A stretch of 64,000 bases of DNA from Phreatobacter sp. (lineage in GTDB: Bacteria; Pseudomonadota; Alphaproteobacteria; Rhizobiales; Phreatobacteraceae). This document shows, piece by piece, positions 16,191 to 25,529 of the stretch (within the stretch, counting starts at the first letter, position 1; each line of letters opens with the position of its first letter). The notes beneath the pieces are model-generated. The model saw nothing but the letters and a program-made list of their open reading frames with translations. It had not been told where the DNA came from and did no database searches. The DNA is taken from NCBI RefSeq assembly GCF_016793595.1, contig NZ_JAEULY010000019.1, positions 1 to 64,000 on the forward strand. Direction: 5' to 3'. The translations under genes were made by a program, and so were the position numbers.

Positions 16191-17591
16191 ATGGAAGACC
16201 TGCTGCTCCGCCCCAATCGCGCTCCGGATCGCTACGATCCCCGCTACGATCCCGTGACCGATCCCGGGCCCGGGCGCAATCGCGACTATGCGCCGACCTA
16301 CTGGATCGACACGGCGGGCGAAACACCCCACGACGATGGTCCCGTCACCTCCGACATCGACGTGGATGTCGCTGTCATCGGCTCGGGCTATACCGGGCTG
16401 AGCTGCGCGATCCATCTGGCGAAAGAGCATGGCATCAAGGCGACGGTGCTGGAGGCCAACCGCGTTGCCTGGGGGTGCAGCACCCGAAATGGCGGACAGG
16501 CGCAGATTTCGGCGGGGCGGCTGAAGCGGTCGCAGTGGATCGAGCGCTGGGGCGTCGATGTCGCGAAGAAACTGCACACCGAGATCGCCGAGGGATTCGA
16601 CCTCTTTCGCGACCTGATCAATTCGGGAGAGTTCGACTGCGAGGCGGAGGATGGCGGCCATCTGTTCATCGCCCATCGCGCCGCGATCATGCCGAAGCTG
16701 GAGGCGGAATCGCGCCTTCTCAACGAAACGTTCGGCTACGGCACCCGCATTCTGTCGCGCGAGCAGGTCCACCGCGACCATCTGCGGGACGAGGAAGCCG
16801 CCGGCGCCATGTGGGAGCCCGACGGCATCGGCGTCCACGCCGCCAAGCTGGCTTTCGGCTATCTCGGCATGGCGCGTCGCCTCGGCGCCAAGGTCCACAG
16901 CGGCAGTCCGGTCACCGGCTGGCAGACCCGCAACGGCATCCACTATCTCGCGACCCCCGGCGGCACCGTGCGCGCCCGCGCGGTCGCCATCGCCACGGCC
17001 GGCTATACCGCGCCGGGCATGCACGATCTCACGCGCCACCGGCTGATGCCGATCCTCTCCAACTCGATCGTCACGCGCCCCCTGACCGAGGCCGAACGCC
17101 AGGCCTGCAACTTCAAGAGCAAGCTGGTTCTGACCGACACGCGCACCCTGCGGCACTACTATCGCCAGCTGCCCGACGGACGCGTCCAGATCGGCAGCCG
17201 CAGCTCGATCACCGGCGCCGATGCGGAAAACCCCAAACATCTGAACGCCCTGATCGAAGGTCTCGGGCGCAAGTTCCCGGCCCTGCGCGGGATCGAGATC
17301 GATTACTCCTGGTGGGGATGGGTCGATGTCAGCCACGACATGATGCCGCGCATCTTCCAGCCGGATCCGGCGCGGACGATCTACTACGCCCTCGGCTATG
17401 GCGGAAATGGCGTCATGTATTCCGCGCAGGCCGGCCGCCGCATGGCGCAGCTGGTAGCCGGCAAAGGACAGGCGCTTGACCTTCCGATCTTCACCTCCCC
17501 CCTCCCGAGCCACGGCCTGCTCACGCCCTTCCGGCGGCTGGGGCAGCGGGCGATGTATCGCTGGTACTACCTCAGGGACGAAATGCTCTGA
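16191..17591 (+). CDS. tauY: FAD-dependent amine oxidoreductase, probable taurine dehydrogenase large subunit TauY
   Basis: A 466-residue DAO-family flavoprotein. The FAD dinucleotide motif is GSGYTG (64-69), preceded by VDVAVI; WGCSTRNGGQ and ALGYGGNGVMYSAQAG (C-terminal FAD contact) are typical of the glycine oxidase/PuuB-type group. TauY oxidatively deaminates taurine to sulfoacetaldehyde with a cytochrome c acceptor. The start ATG has GAGGA eight bases upstream. Placement between tauR and xsc supports TauY; without context a gamma-glutamylputrescine oxidase (PuuB) would be the alternative. No taurine-pyruvate aminotransferase gene is present, so this enzyme must supply the sulfoacetaldehyde if the pathway works. 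Confidence 0.7.
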   Translation: MEDLLLRPNRAPDRYDPRYDPVTDPGPGRNRDYAPTYWIDTAGETPHDDGPVTSDIDVDVAVIGSGYTGLSCAIHLAKEHGIKATVLEANRVAWGCSTRNGGQAQISAGRLKRSQWIERWGVDVAKKLHTEIAEGFDLFRDLINSGEFDCEAEDGGHLFIAHRAAIMPKLEAESRLLNETFGYGTRILSREQVHRDHLRDEEAAGAMWEPDGIGVHAAKLAFGYLGMARRLGAKVHSGSPVTGWQTRNGIHYLATPGGTVRARAVAIATAGYTAPGMHDLTRHRLMPILSNSIVTRPLTEAERQACNFKSKLVLTDTRTLRHYYRQLPDGRVQIGSRSSITGADAENPKHLNALIEGLGRKFPALRGIEIDYSWWGWVDVSHDMMPRIFQPDPARTIYYALGYGGNGVMYSAQAGRRMAQLVAGKGQALDLPIFTSPLPSHGLLTPFRRLGQRAMYRWYYLRDEML

Positions 17592-17618
17592 CACCTGCCA
17601 CGGCGGCCGCGGATCTCG

Positions 17619-17653
17619 CTCATTGCGAGCGACGCGACCGGGCGAGCAATGAG
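17619..17653. repeat. Inverted repeat in the xsc leader
   Basis: CTCATTGC (17619-17626) is repeated inverted as GCAATGAG (17646-17653) with a 19-base spacer, in the gap between the oxidoreductase and xsc. It could be a weak hairpin or a regulator site; no matching copy was seen elsewhere in the cluster. Confidence 0.3.
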
Positions 17654-17740
17654 GGCGCCCCCGCTTCGCCCGGCGCTGAAATCGCCCCGCGGCGGACTGA
17701 GTTCGAAAAGACGCTGAGAACAAACGGAAGGAAACCTCCG

Positions 17741-19516
17741 ATGAGGATGACCACTGAAGAAGCCTTTGTGAAAGTCCTCCAGATGCATGGCATCGACCAG
17801 GCATTCGGCATCATCGGATCGGCGATGATGCCGGTTTCCGATCTGTTTCCGAAGGCCGGGATCACCTTCTGGGACTGCGCCCACGAGGCCAATGCGGGCA
17901 TCATCTGCGACGGCTACAGCCGCGCCACCGGCCGCATGGCGATGGCCATCGCCCAGAACGGTCCCGGAGTGACCGGCTTCGTGACCGCGATCAAGACCGC
18001 CTACTGGAACCACACGCCCATGCTGCTGGTGACGCCTCAGGCGGCGAACCGCACGATGGGCCAGGGCGGTTTCCAGGAAGTGCCGCAGATGGCGCTGTTC
18101 CAGGACATGGTCTGCTACCAGGAGGAGGTCCGCGAGGCCTCGCGCATTCCCGAAGTGCTGAACCGGGTGATCGAGAAGGCGCTGCGTGGCGGAGCGCCGG
18201 CGCAGATCAACGTTCCCCGTGATTTCTGGACGCAGGTCATCGATGTCGAGCTGCCGCAGATCGTCAAGCTGGAGCGTCCGTCAGGCGGCAAGGAGGCGAT
18301 CGCCGCAGCCGCCAAGCTTTTGTCCGAGGCGAAGTTTCCGGTCATCCTGAACGGCGCCGGCGTGGTCATCGGCGGCGCGATCGAAGCATCCGCGGCGCTC
18401 GCCGAGCGCCTCGACGCGCCGGTGTGCTCGGGCTACCAGCACAACGACTCGTTCCCCGGCAGCCACCCGCTGGCGGTCGGCCCGCTCGGCTATAACGGCT
18501 CGAAGGCGGCCATGGAGCTCATTTCCAAGGCCGATGTGGTGCTGGCCCTCGGCACGCGCCTCAACCCGTTCTCCACCCTGCCCAGCTACGGCATCGACTA
18601 CTGGCCCCGCAACGCCGCGATCATTCAGGTCGACATCAATGCCGACCGCCTCGGCCTGACCAAGAAGATCACCGTCGGCATTTGCGGCGACGCCAAGCAG
18701 GTCGCCCAGCAGCTGCTCGAGCAGCTGTCGAGCAGCGCCGGCGACGCCGGCCGCGCCGAGCGCAAGGCGCTGGTCCATCGCACCAAGTCCGCCTGGCTCC
18801 AGATGCTCTCGTCCATGGATCACGAGGACGACGATCCCGGCACCACCTGGAATGAGGAAGCGCGCGCCCGCGACAAGGACCGCATGTCGCCGCGTCAGGC
18901 CTGGCGGGCCGTTCAGGCCGGTCTTCCGGACAATGCGATCATCTCCACGGACATCGGCAACAACTGCGCCATCGGCAATGCCTATCCGGTGTTCGAGCAG
19001 GGGCGGAAATATCTGGCGCCCGGCCTGTTCGGGCCCTGTGGCTATGGCTTCCCGGCGATCATCGGCGCCAAGATCGGCTGCCCGGACGTGCCGGTATTCG
19101 GCTTCGCCGGAGACGGCGCCTTCGGCATCTCCATGAACGAGATGACCTCGATCGGCCGCGAGGGCTGGCCGTCGGTGACCATGGTGATCTTCCGCAATCA
19201 CCAGTGGGGTGCCGAAAAGCGCAACACGACGCTCTGGTACGACAACAACTTCGTCGGCACCGAGCTCAATCCGAACTTCAGCTACGCCCGGGTCGCGGAC
19301 AGCTGCGGTCTGAAGGGCGTCGTCGTGACGACGCAGGACGAGCTCACCGCCGCGTTGAAGGTTGCCGGCGAGGAGCAGGCCCGGGGCGTCACCACCTTCA
19401 TCGAGGTGATGCTGAACCAGGAGCTGGGCGAGCCGTTCCGGCGCGACGCCATGAAAAAGCCCGTGGCCGTCGCCGGCATCGACCGCGCGGACATGCGGCC
19501 CCAGCGCCCGTTCTGA
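17741..19516 (+). CDS. xsc: Sulfoacetaldehyde acetyltransferase
   Basis: A 591-residue thiamine-diphosphate enzyme that converts sulfoacetaldehyde and phosphate to acetyl phosphate and sulfite in the cytoplasm. It has the three-domain ThDP layout: a pyrimidine-binding domain starting MTTEEAFVKVLQMHGIDQAFGIIGSAMM (the IIGSAMMP variant is characteristic of Xsc rather than acetolactate synthase), a central domain, and a PP-binding domain with GDGAFGISMNEM and later RNHQWGAEKRN. GGAAGGAAA lies before the ATG. Pta downstream uses the acetyl phosphate, and the released sulfite fits the sorAB genes upstream. Confidence 0.95.
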   Translation: MRMTTEEAFVKVLQMHGIDQAFGIIGSAMMPVSDLFPKAGITFWDCAHEANAGIICDGYSRATGRMAMAIAQNGPGVTGFVTAIKTAYWNHTPMLLVTPQAANRTMGQGGFQEVPQMALFQDMVCYQEEVREASRIPEVLNRVIEKALRGGAPAQINVPRDFWTQVIDVELPQIVKLERPSGGKEAIAAAAKLLSEAKFPVILNGAGVVIGGAIEASAALAERLDAPVCSGYQHNDSFPGSHPLAVGPLGYNGSKAAMELISKADVVLALGTRLNPFSTLPSYGIDYWPRNAAIIQVDINADRLGLTKKITVGICGDAKQVAQQLLEQLSSSAGDAGRAERKALVHRTKSAWLQMLSSMDHEDDDPGTTWNEEARARDKDRMSPRQAWRAVQAGLPDNAIISTDIGNNCAIGNAYPVFEQGRKYLAPGLFGPCGYGFPAIIGAKIGCPDVPVFGFAGDGAFGISMNEMTSIGREGWPSVTMVIFRNHQWGAEKRNTTLWYDNNFVGTELNPNFSYARVADSCGLKGVVVTTQDELTAALKVAGEEQARGVTTFIEVMLNQELGEPFRRDAMKKPVAVAGIDRADMRPQRPF

Positions 19517-19551
19517 CGCTACCGAACAGCATCGCGGCGCGATGCAGGAGA

Positions 19552-19586
19552 GCCGTGCGGCGCCGAATTCGGCGCCGCGCCACGGC
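19552..19586 (+). terminator. Perfect 22-base palindrome after xsc, hairpin
   Basis: Bases 19557-19578 are a perfect palindrome centred on GAATTC (arms GCGGCGCCGAA), flanked by GCCGT and ACGGC (19552-19556 and 19582-19586), which extend the stem after a 3-base bulge. It lies 35 bases after the xsc stop and has no T-run. It may attenuate read-through into pta or protect the mRNA end. Confidence 0.5.
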
Positions 19587-19741
19587 CATGCGGAGCCATG
19601 GGCCCTGGCTCGGCTCAGGGATGAATCCGGACGCATGACGGGCGGGTCAGGACAGCCAACCGGCGCGGAAACACTGTTCCTCGCCGCCGTCGTCCTCATC
19701 GCACCGCACTTTCTGGCGCATGCCTCCAGGGAAATGGGGCT

Positions 19742-20749
19742 ATGAAACCACTCGACACCATCGTCAATGCGGCCCGCGCCAATCCCCGCCGGATCGTCAT
19801 GGCGGAAGGGGAAGACGCCCGGATCGTCAAAGGCGCGGTCCGCGCAACGCGTGATGGCCTTGCGAGGATCACCCTGCTCGGCCGCAAGGAGGTGGTGCTC
19901 CGGCTGCTCGCCGAGCATGACGCGAGCCCGGCCGATTTCGGGATCGACGATCCCGCGACCTCGCCGAGGCTCGACGGCTATGCCGCGGCCTTTCATCAAT
20001 TGCGGAAGGGCAAGGGTATCGACGCGGTGGCGGCACGGCGGGCAATGGGCGACCCGCTCCGCTATGCGGCCATGATGGTGCGCCTGGACGATGCCGACGG
20101 CACGATCGGCGGCGCGGTCGCGACGACGGCGGACACGGTGCGCACGGCGCTCCAGATCATCGGTCCCGCTCCCGGCGCGGCGCTCGTTTCAAGCTTCTTC
20201 CTGATGATGCTGTGCGAGCCCCATCACGCGAAGAAGGGGGCTTTCGCATTCGCCGATTGCGGCCTGGTAGTCGAGCCCGACGCCGCCGAGCTCGCGGGCA
20301 TCGCGGTATCCACCGCGCATTCGCTCGCGACCCTGACCGGACAGGTTCCGAAGGTCGCCATGCTGTCGTTCTCGACCAATGGCAGCGCTGTCCATCAGCG
20401 TGTCGAAAAGGTGGTTCGGGCGACCGAGCTGGCGCGGGCCGCCGACCCGTCGCTCGCCATCGACGGCGAGTTGCAGTTCGATGCCGCTTTTGTCGAAGCG
20501 ATCAATGCGTCCAAGGCGCCCGGTTCGGTTACCAAGGGCGAGGCCAACGTGCTGGTCTTTCCCAATCTGGACGCAGCCAATATCGGCTACAAGATCGCCC
20601 AGCGGATCGGCGGCGCGAAGGCGATAGGGCCCATCCTTCAGGGATTGAACAAGCCGGCTAACGACCTGTCGCGCGGCTGCAGCGCCGAGGACGTCTACGA
20701 CATGATCGCGGTGACCAGCGTCATGGCTGGCGACCTGACGCGCCAGTGA
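19742..20749 (+). CDS. pta: Phosphate acetyltransferase
   Basis: A 335-residue short-form Pta, which turns acetyl phosphate and CoA into acetyl-CoA. Family blocks are IVMAEGEDARIVKGA, GGAVATTADTVRTALQIIGP, VSSFFLMM, ADCGLVVEPDAAELAGIA, VAMLSFSTNGS and the C-terminal NVLVFPNLDAANIGYK followed by NKPANDLSRGCSAEDVYDM. It lacks the regulatory N-terminal domains of enterobacterial Pta, as usual in alphaproteobacteria. Pairing with xsc is the standard arrangement for C2-sulfonate degradation. The 225-bp gap from xsc has a stem-loop but no other gene I can support. Confidence 0.95.
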   Translation: MKPLDTIVNAARANPRRIVMAEGEDARIVKGAVRATRDGLARITLLGRKEVVLRLLAEHDASPADFGIDDPATSPRLDGYAAAFHQLRKGKGIDAVAARRAMGDPLRYAAMMVRLDDADGTIGGAVATTADTVRTALQIIGPAPGAALVSSFFLMMLCEPHHAKKGAFAFADCGLVVEPDAAELAGIAVSTAHSLATLTGQVPKVAMLSFSTNGSAVHQRVEKVVRATELARAADPSLAIDGELQFDAAFVEAINASKAPGSVTKGEANVLVFPNLDAANIGYKIAQRIGGAKAIGPILQGLNKPANDLSRGCSAEDVYDMIAVTSVMAGDLTRQ

Positions 20750-20771
20750 CGACCGGTGCCACCGGGCTTGT

Positions 20772-20818
20772 GAGGGCGCGCGATCCGGTCCGGCAGAGGC
20801 CCGGCTCTGCCGCCCTCG
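20772..20818. terminator. Nested hairpin between convergent pta and ABC binding-protein genes
   Basis: CGGCAGAG (20791-20798) pairs with CTCTGCCG (20805-20812) around a 6-base loop, and outer GAGGGCG and CGCCCTC segments can extend it. It sits between two converging genes and could stop transcription from both sides. Confidence 0.5.
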
Positions 20819-20867
20819 GAGGCGTTTCGGCGGCAGCGCTCGACATGGAGCGCCGCCGCCTGCCGCG

Positions 20868-22472
20868 TCAGCGCGGCGGCGTGGTCCAGTGGAGTTCGTC
20901 CATCGGCGACATCGCACCCCAGATCGTCGCCGGCACGGCGCCCAGGGTCTTCTGGAAGACGCCGACATAGGGCAGCGTGTTGATGAAGAAGATCGGCGCG
21001 TCATCGACGACGATCTTCTGGAATTCCGCATAGAGCGCCTTGCGGGCGGCGAGGTCCGGTTCGACGCCCGCCTTGGCGAGCAATTCGTCGACTCGCGGAT
21101 TGCTGTAGCCCTGCGTGTTGGACCAGATCACGCCCTTGCGGATGTTGCTGCTGAGATAGGTGCGGTCGACGCCGATCACCGGATCGCCCCAGTTGAACAC
21201 CGTGTCGAGGGTCAGATCGAAATCCCACCCACCGACCCGGTGCGCCCAGGTCGCGAAGTCGGGCGAGGTGCGGACCTGGACGTCGATCCCGACCTTCCGA
21301 AGCTGCGGCTTGAAATATTCGGCGGTGCTCTTCACCACTTCGTTGCCGGGCGAGTAGTCCACGGTCAGGGTGAAGCGCGTGCCGTCGGACTTACGCTTAT
21401 GGCCGGCCTGGTCAAGCAGCTGGTTCGCCTTGTCGAGGTTCAGATCGTACTTCTCGACGTCGGCGGTATAGAAGGGTGAGTTCGGTGCAATTGGACCCGT
21501 CGCTGCCTTCGCCCGATCGAGGAGCAGGCGTTTCAGGATGAAATTGCGATCGATGGCGAAGCAGATGGCCTGGCGCACGCGCTTGTCGTCCAGCGGAGCC
21601 TTCTGCGTGTTGAAGGCAAGCCAGGTGAGCGCGCCGATGCCCTCGAAGCCCTTGTCGGAAACGGAGAGGGAGGCGTGTCGCGCCATCCGTGCCGTGTCTC
21701 GCGGCGTCGACAGATAGGGCACCATGTGCGCTTCACCACGCTCCATGGCGAGCATGATCGCCGTCGGATCGTTGATGTAGCGGAAGATGATGCGGTCGAG
21801 CAGCGGCCGGTCCGGAATGAAGAACTTGTCGTTGCGCTCCAGAATGGTGTGCTCGCCGCGCTTGAACTCGACCAGCTTGAACGGTCCGGAGCCGACAGGA
21901 GCGCTGTTCGCGGGGTGGTTTCTCAGATCCACACCGTCATCGAAGACGTGCTTCGGCAGGATCGGGCACAGGGCCGGCGACATGGCGAGAAGCAATGCCG
22001 GATGGGGCCGGCTAAGTCTGATGACCGCCGTGTGGGCGTCGGGCGTCTCGACCGACGCGACCGGCGCGAACATTTGCTGGAACGGATGGTATTTCTTCAC
22101 CGTCATCACGGAGAAGGCCACGTCCTCCGACGTGATCGGCTTGCCGTCATGGAAGGTCGCGCCCTCGATCAGCCGGAGCGTCAGCGACTTGCCATCAGCT
22201 GCCAGATCCCAGCTCTTGGCGAGATAGGGCTGAGGCCGCCAGTTGCCGTCGAAGCGCAGCGGACTAGCGAAGATCTGCGTACCGGGAACGGCCGTTGCGA
22301 CGCCCGATTGCACGGCCGGATTGAGGTGACGCGCGCCGCCGCCGGCTTCGGGAATGATGAGCGTGCCGCCGCGCCGTGGCGTCTGGGCCGGAGCCCAGTC
22401 GAGACCGGCCGCAAGAGCGGCGCTCGTGGTGGCCGACAGAAGTGCGAAATCGCGCCTGGAAAAGAGTCCCAT
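20868..22472 (-). CDS. ABC transporter substrate-binding protein, peptide/opine/nickel type (SBP_bac_5)
   Basis: A 534-residue periplasmic binding protein of cluster C. It opens with a twin-arginine-like signal (SRRDFALLSATTSAALAAG). Family blocks include GGTLIIPEAGGGARHLNPAV, YLAKSWDLAADGKSLTLRL, GATFHDGKPITSEDVAFS, APVGSGPFKL and VRQAICFAIDRNFI. The matching permeases and ATPases are probably those at 25530-29450, separated by two genes on the other strand. AGGGGATTTCC before the ATG gives a fair ribosome site. The ligand is unknown; a substrate of the neighbouring amidohydrolase, such as an acylated amino compound, is a reasonable guess. Confidence 0.85.
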   Translation of the reverse strand: MGLFSRRDFALLSATTSAALAAGLDWAPAQTPRRGGTLIIPEAGGGARHLNPAVQSGVATAVPGTQIFASPLRFDGNWRPQPYLAKSWDLAADGKSLTLRLIEGATFHDGKPITSEDVAFSVMTVKKYHPFQQMFAPVASVETPDAHTAVIRLSRPHPALLLAMSPALCPILPKHVFDDGVDLRNHPANSAPVGSGPFKLVEFKRGEHTILERNDKFFIPDRPLLDRIIFRYINDPTAIMLAMERGEAHMVPYLSTPRDTARMARHASLSVSDKGFEGIGALTWLAFNTQKAPLDDKRVRQAICFAIDRNFILKRLLLDRAKAATGPIAPNSPFYTADVEKYDLNLDKANQLLDQAGHKRKSDGTRFTLTVDYSPGNEVVKSTAEYFKPQLRKVGIDVQVRTSPDFATWAHRVGGWDFDLTLDTVFNWGDPVIGVDRTYLSSNIRKGVIWSNTQGYSNPRVDELLAKAGVEPDLAARKALYAEFQKIVVDDAPIFFINTLPYVGVFQKTLGAVPATIWGAMSPMDELHWTTPPR

Positions 22473-22813
22473 GGAAATCCCCTGTCCTGCGCTCTGGTTG
22501 TTTTATGCCGCAGGCGGGCAACGGTATTGAGGCGGGCGCGGGCGATTGTAGGCCCAGATTTCGGAGACCTATGGAACCAGCCCGCCGGGCCCGGTCTGCG
22601 CCGAATTCGCTACGGAGGCTGGCGGGAACCGGCGACGACCAGTCGCGGAAACCGTTGATCGGACGAGGCGCCACGGCAGATCACGTGGCCTCACCGAAGG
22701 CGGCCATCTGGCCCTATCGGCGCCGCGGAACGCCGCCCTAGGCTGACCTGCCGCGGCCGGATCTGCCGCCCGTTCGGCGCTGTCAGGCTTGCGCATCCGC
22801 GGGGAGACTTCAG
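22473..22813. other. Divergent 341-bp intergenic region
   Basis: The gap between the leftward ABC binding-protein gene and the rightward amidohydrolase gene must hold both promoters. I see no convincing ORF, RNA or strong palindrome; the short AT-richer stretch near 22499-22512 is the likeliest promoter area for the leftward gene. Confidence 0.4.
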
Positions 22814-24454
22814 GTGCTCGACGAGACCGTCATCTACAAGGCACGCAAGATTATCACCATGAACCCCGACAGGCCCGTCGCGACCCATGTCGCTGTGCGG
22901 GGCGGGCGCATTCTCGGCGTCGGTTCGCTCGATGATCTTCGTGGCTGGAGCAAGCGGGACGTCGACATGACGCTTGCCGACAAGGTGCTGATGCCCGGCA
23001 TGGTCGAAGGTCACAGCCACGCATTCGAGGGGCTCGTCTGGGACCATACCTATGTCGGCTCGTACGAGCGCCGCGACCCCGACGGCAAGCCTTGGCCGGG
23101 CGTCGGCACCATCGAAGCGCTGATCGCGCGGCTCAAGGAAGCCGAGGCGCGCCTCGGTTCGCCCGACCAGACGCTGACCGGCTGGGGCTTCGACCCTCTG
23201 TTCGTCGAACGGCGGCTGACCGCGGCGGATCTCGACCGGGTATCGACGAGGCGGCCGGTCGTCGTCCAGCACGCCAGCGGCCACATCATCAATGCCAATT
23301 CTCTCGTCATGGAACGTGCGGGCATCACGCCCAGCACCAATTCGGAATTCATTCTGCGCGATTCCGAAGGCAGGCTGACCGGTGAATTCGCCGGCCAGGT
23401 CGGCCGCTTCATGCTCGCCAAGGCGATCGGCGGAACCGGCCTCGCCGATCTCGGTGACCGGCCCGACGCCGTCCGCCGCTTCGCCAAGGCGGCGCAAATG
23501 ACCGGCGTCACCACCGCGACCGATCTCCACAACGATCTTTCCGAGAAGACGGTCGAGACCTTCCGGACGGTCACCGCCGAGGATGACTTTCCGATCCGGC
23601 TGGTTCCGGCATTTCGCGGAACCCACACCCGCGAGGACGCCGTCGCCTATGTCGGCGGCCTGCAGCGCTACAATTCGTCAAAGCTCCGCTTCGGCCTTGT
23701 AAAGCTCATCGCTGACGGATCGATCCAGGGGTTCACCGCGCGCCTGCGCTGGCCGGGCTATTTCAACGGCAGCAAGAACGGTCTCTGGTACATCGCCCCC
23801 GACGAACTGAAGAGCCTCGTGAAGCGCTATCACGAGGCCGGCCTGCAGGTGCATATTCACACCAATGGCGACGAGGCCACCGAGGCCGCGCTCGACGCCA
23901 TCGAGCACGTTCTGGCGGACGTCCCGCGCCGCGATCACCGGCACACCCTGCAGCATTGCCAGATGGCCAGCGCCGCTCAGTTCCGACGCATGGCCGCGCT
24001 GGGAGTCTGTGTCAATCTCTTCGCCAACCACATCTACTACTGGGGCGACGCGCATCTCGCCCACACGATGGGACCGGACCGCGCGGACCGGCTCGATGCC
24101 TGCGCCACGGCGCTTGCCACGGGCGTACCCTTCGCCATGCACAGCGACGCTCCCGTCACGCCCATCGGCCCGCTCTTCACCGCATGGTGCGCGGTCAACC
24201 GCAAGACCCTGTCCGGGCGGGTTCTCGGTGCCGAGCAGCGCATTTCGGTGATGGACGCGCTGCGTGCAATGACCCTCGGCGCGGCCTACACTCTCAAGAT
24301 GGACGCGGATATCGGCAGCATCGAGGTCGGCAAGTTCGCCGATTTCGCGGTGCTCGAAGACGACCCTACCGAGGTGAACCCGGAGGCGCTGAAGGACGTG
24401 CGCATCTGGGGCACGGTGGTCGGCGGCCGCATATTCCCGGCACCGAGGGCCTGA
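22814..24454 (+). CDS. Metal-dependent amidohydrolase (YtcJ-like, amidohydrolase 3)
   Basis: A 546-residue amidohydrolase-superfamily enzyme. It has the N- and C-terminal beta-sandwich pieces around a TIM barrel. Metal and active-site motifs are GHSHA (His67 and His69), the central [12 protein letters not shown] lysine region, [14 protein letters not shown] and the terminal MHSDAPV aspartate. YtcJ-like enzymes hydrolyse N-acyl or cyclic amides of unknown physiological role. GTG start with GGGGAGA upstream. The next gene, a COG0523 metal GTPase, begins two bases after the stop, so the two are co-expressed, which hints at assisted metal loading. The surrounding peptide-type ABC genes may import the substrate. 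Confidence 0.85.
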   Translation: MLDETVIYKARKIITMNPDRPVATHVAVRGGRILGVGSLDDLRGWSKRDVDMTLADKVLMPGMVEGHSHAFEGLVWDHTYVGSYERRDPDGKPWPGVGTIEALIARLKEAEARLGSPDQTLTGWGFDPLFVERRLTAADLDRVSTRRPVVVQHASGHIINANSLVMERAGITPSTNSEFILRDSEGRLTGEFAGQVGRFMLAKAIGGTGLADLGDRPDAVRRFAKAAQMTGVTTATDLHNDLSEKTVETFRTVTAEDDFPIRLVPAFRGTHTREDAVAYVGGLQRYNSSKLRFGLVKLIADGSIQGFTARLRWPGYFNGSKNGLWYIAPDELKSLVKRYHEAGLQVHIHTNGDEATEAALDAIEHVLADVPRRDHRHTLQHCQMASAAQFRRMAALGVCVNLFANHIYYWGDAHLAHTMGPDRADRLDACATALATGVPFAMHSDAPVTPIGPLFTAWCAVNRKTLSGRVLGAEQRISVMDALRAMTLGAAYTLKMDADIGSIEVGKFADFAVLEDDPTEVNPEALKDVRIWGTVVGGRIFPAPRA

Positions 24455-24456
24455 CC

Positions 24457-25449
24457 GTGGTGCGGACGCCTGTCACCGTCATCGGCGGCTTTCTGGGCGC
24501 GGGCAAGACGACGCTGCTGAACCATCTGCTGCGCCACACCGATCAGCGGCTGGCCGTTCTCGTCAACGATTTCGGCGAGATCAACATCGACGCCGAGCTG
24601 ATCGCCAGCCATGACGGCAACACGGTGAACCTGTCGAATGGCTGCATCTGCTGCAGCATTGGCGACAGTCTCGTCGAGGCGCTCATCGGCGTCATGCAGC
24701 AGGCCGAGCGGCCCGAGCACATCATCATCGAGGCGAGCGGCGTCGCAGACCCCGCCCGCATCGCGGAGCTCGCCACGCTCGATGCCTCGCTGGAATTGAA
24801 CGCTGTGGTCGTGCTGGCCGATGCGCCGCGCCTTCCCGACCTCGTTCGCGACAAGTATGTCGGCGATGTCGTCGAGCAGCAGCTTCAATCGGCCGACCTG
24901 ATCGTCATGAACAAGGTCGACAGGCTCTCGACGACCGACCGCCGGGACGCGACCGAGGTGCTGCTTCGACTGGCTCCAGATGCGCGGGTCATCGAGGCGG
25001 TGAACGCCAGCGTGCCCGTGGAGCTCGTGCTCGATGCCGGCCGCGATCTCGAGGCGCTTGCAAGCACCCCGGCCCTGTCCGGCGGCGGCTGTCATGCGCC
25101 GGACTGCAACGACCCCGATCATCACCACGATCATCACGGGCATAGCCATGACCGGCGGCATGCCAATCTGTTCGCGACCTGCACGCTATCCGCCGACAAG
25201 CCCGTGCCCCGGGCCGCACTGACGCGGTTCCTCGACGGGCTTCCGAAGGACGTGCTGCGGCTCAAGGGCCTGGTGCTGACCGACGAGGATCCGTCGCGGC
25301 CCATGCTGTTGCAGATGGTCGGCCGCCGCTGGACGCTCGACGCGGACCACCGGCTGGAAGCCACGCCGAAGACCCGCCTCGTCGCCATCGCCGTCGCGGC
25401 GGAGTTCGATGCCGCCAGCCTCCAGCAGGGCTTTGCCGCTCTACAGTAG
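24457..25449 (+). CDS. COG0523 (CobW/G3E) GTP-binding metallochaperone
   Basis: A 330-residue G3E-family P-loop GTPase. Motifs: [10 protein letters not shown] (10-19), the metal-binding NGCICC motif (Cys63, Cys65, Cys66), NKVD for guanine recognition, and a His-rich stretch [17 protein letters not shown] between the GTPase and the C-terminal CobW_C domain. Such proteins deliver Zn, Co or Fe to a client enzyme. Two GTG codons at 24457 and 24460 are both possible starts. Tight linkage to the amidohydrolase suggests that enzyme is the client. No B12 synthesis genes are nearby, so true CobW is unlikely, and no Zur-like site was recognised. Confidence 0.85.
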   Translation: MVRTPVTVIGGFLGAGKTTLLNHLLRHTDQRLAVLVNDFGEINIDAELIASHDGNTVNLSNGCICCSIGDSLVEALIGVMQQAERPEHIIIEASGVADPARIAELATLDASLELNAVVVLADAPRLPDLVRDKYVGDVVEQQLQSADLIVMNKVDRLSTTDRRDATEVLLRLAPDARVIEAVNASVPVELVLDAGRDLEALASTPALSGGGCHAPDCNDPDHHHDHHGHSHDRRHANLFATCTLSADKPVPRAALTRFLDGLPKDVLRLKGLVLTDEDPSRPMLLQMVGRRWTLDADHRLEATPKTRLVAIAVAAEFDAASLQQGFAALQ

Positions 25450-25458
25450 CAATCGGCC

Positions 25459-25496
25459 AGACCCGCCGTGCTTCACGGCGACCCCTTGGCGGGTCT
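25459..25496. terminator. Terminator between convergent COG0523 and ABC ATPase genes
   Basis: AGACCCGCC (25459-25467) pairs with GGCGGGTCT (25488-25496), and an inner GCCGTG/CACGGC hairpin competes with it. It starts ten bases after the COG0523 stop; the final TCTTG is a short T-rich tail for rightward transcription. Confidence 0.55.
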
Positions 25497-25529
25497 TGAA
25501 TCCACCTGCCCCCGCCACCTCGATAGGCC

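Noticed and set aside
16191-17591. Gamma-glutamylputrescine oxidase (PuuB)
   Set aside because: Sequence family allows it, but neighbours are tauR, xsc and pta rather than puuA, puuC or puuD.
19542-19745. 67-residue ORF between xsc and pta
   Set aside because: It covers the strong palindrome, overlaps the pta start, has no ribosome site and no recognisable features.
24457-25449. True CobW of cobalamin synthesis
   Set aside because: No cob genes nearby; the tight link to an amidohydrolase and the His-rich loop fit a general COG0523 metal chaperone better.
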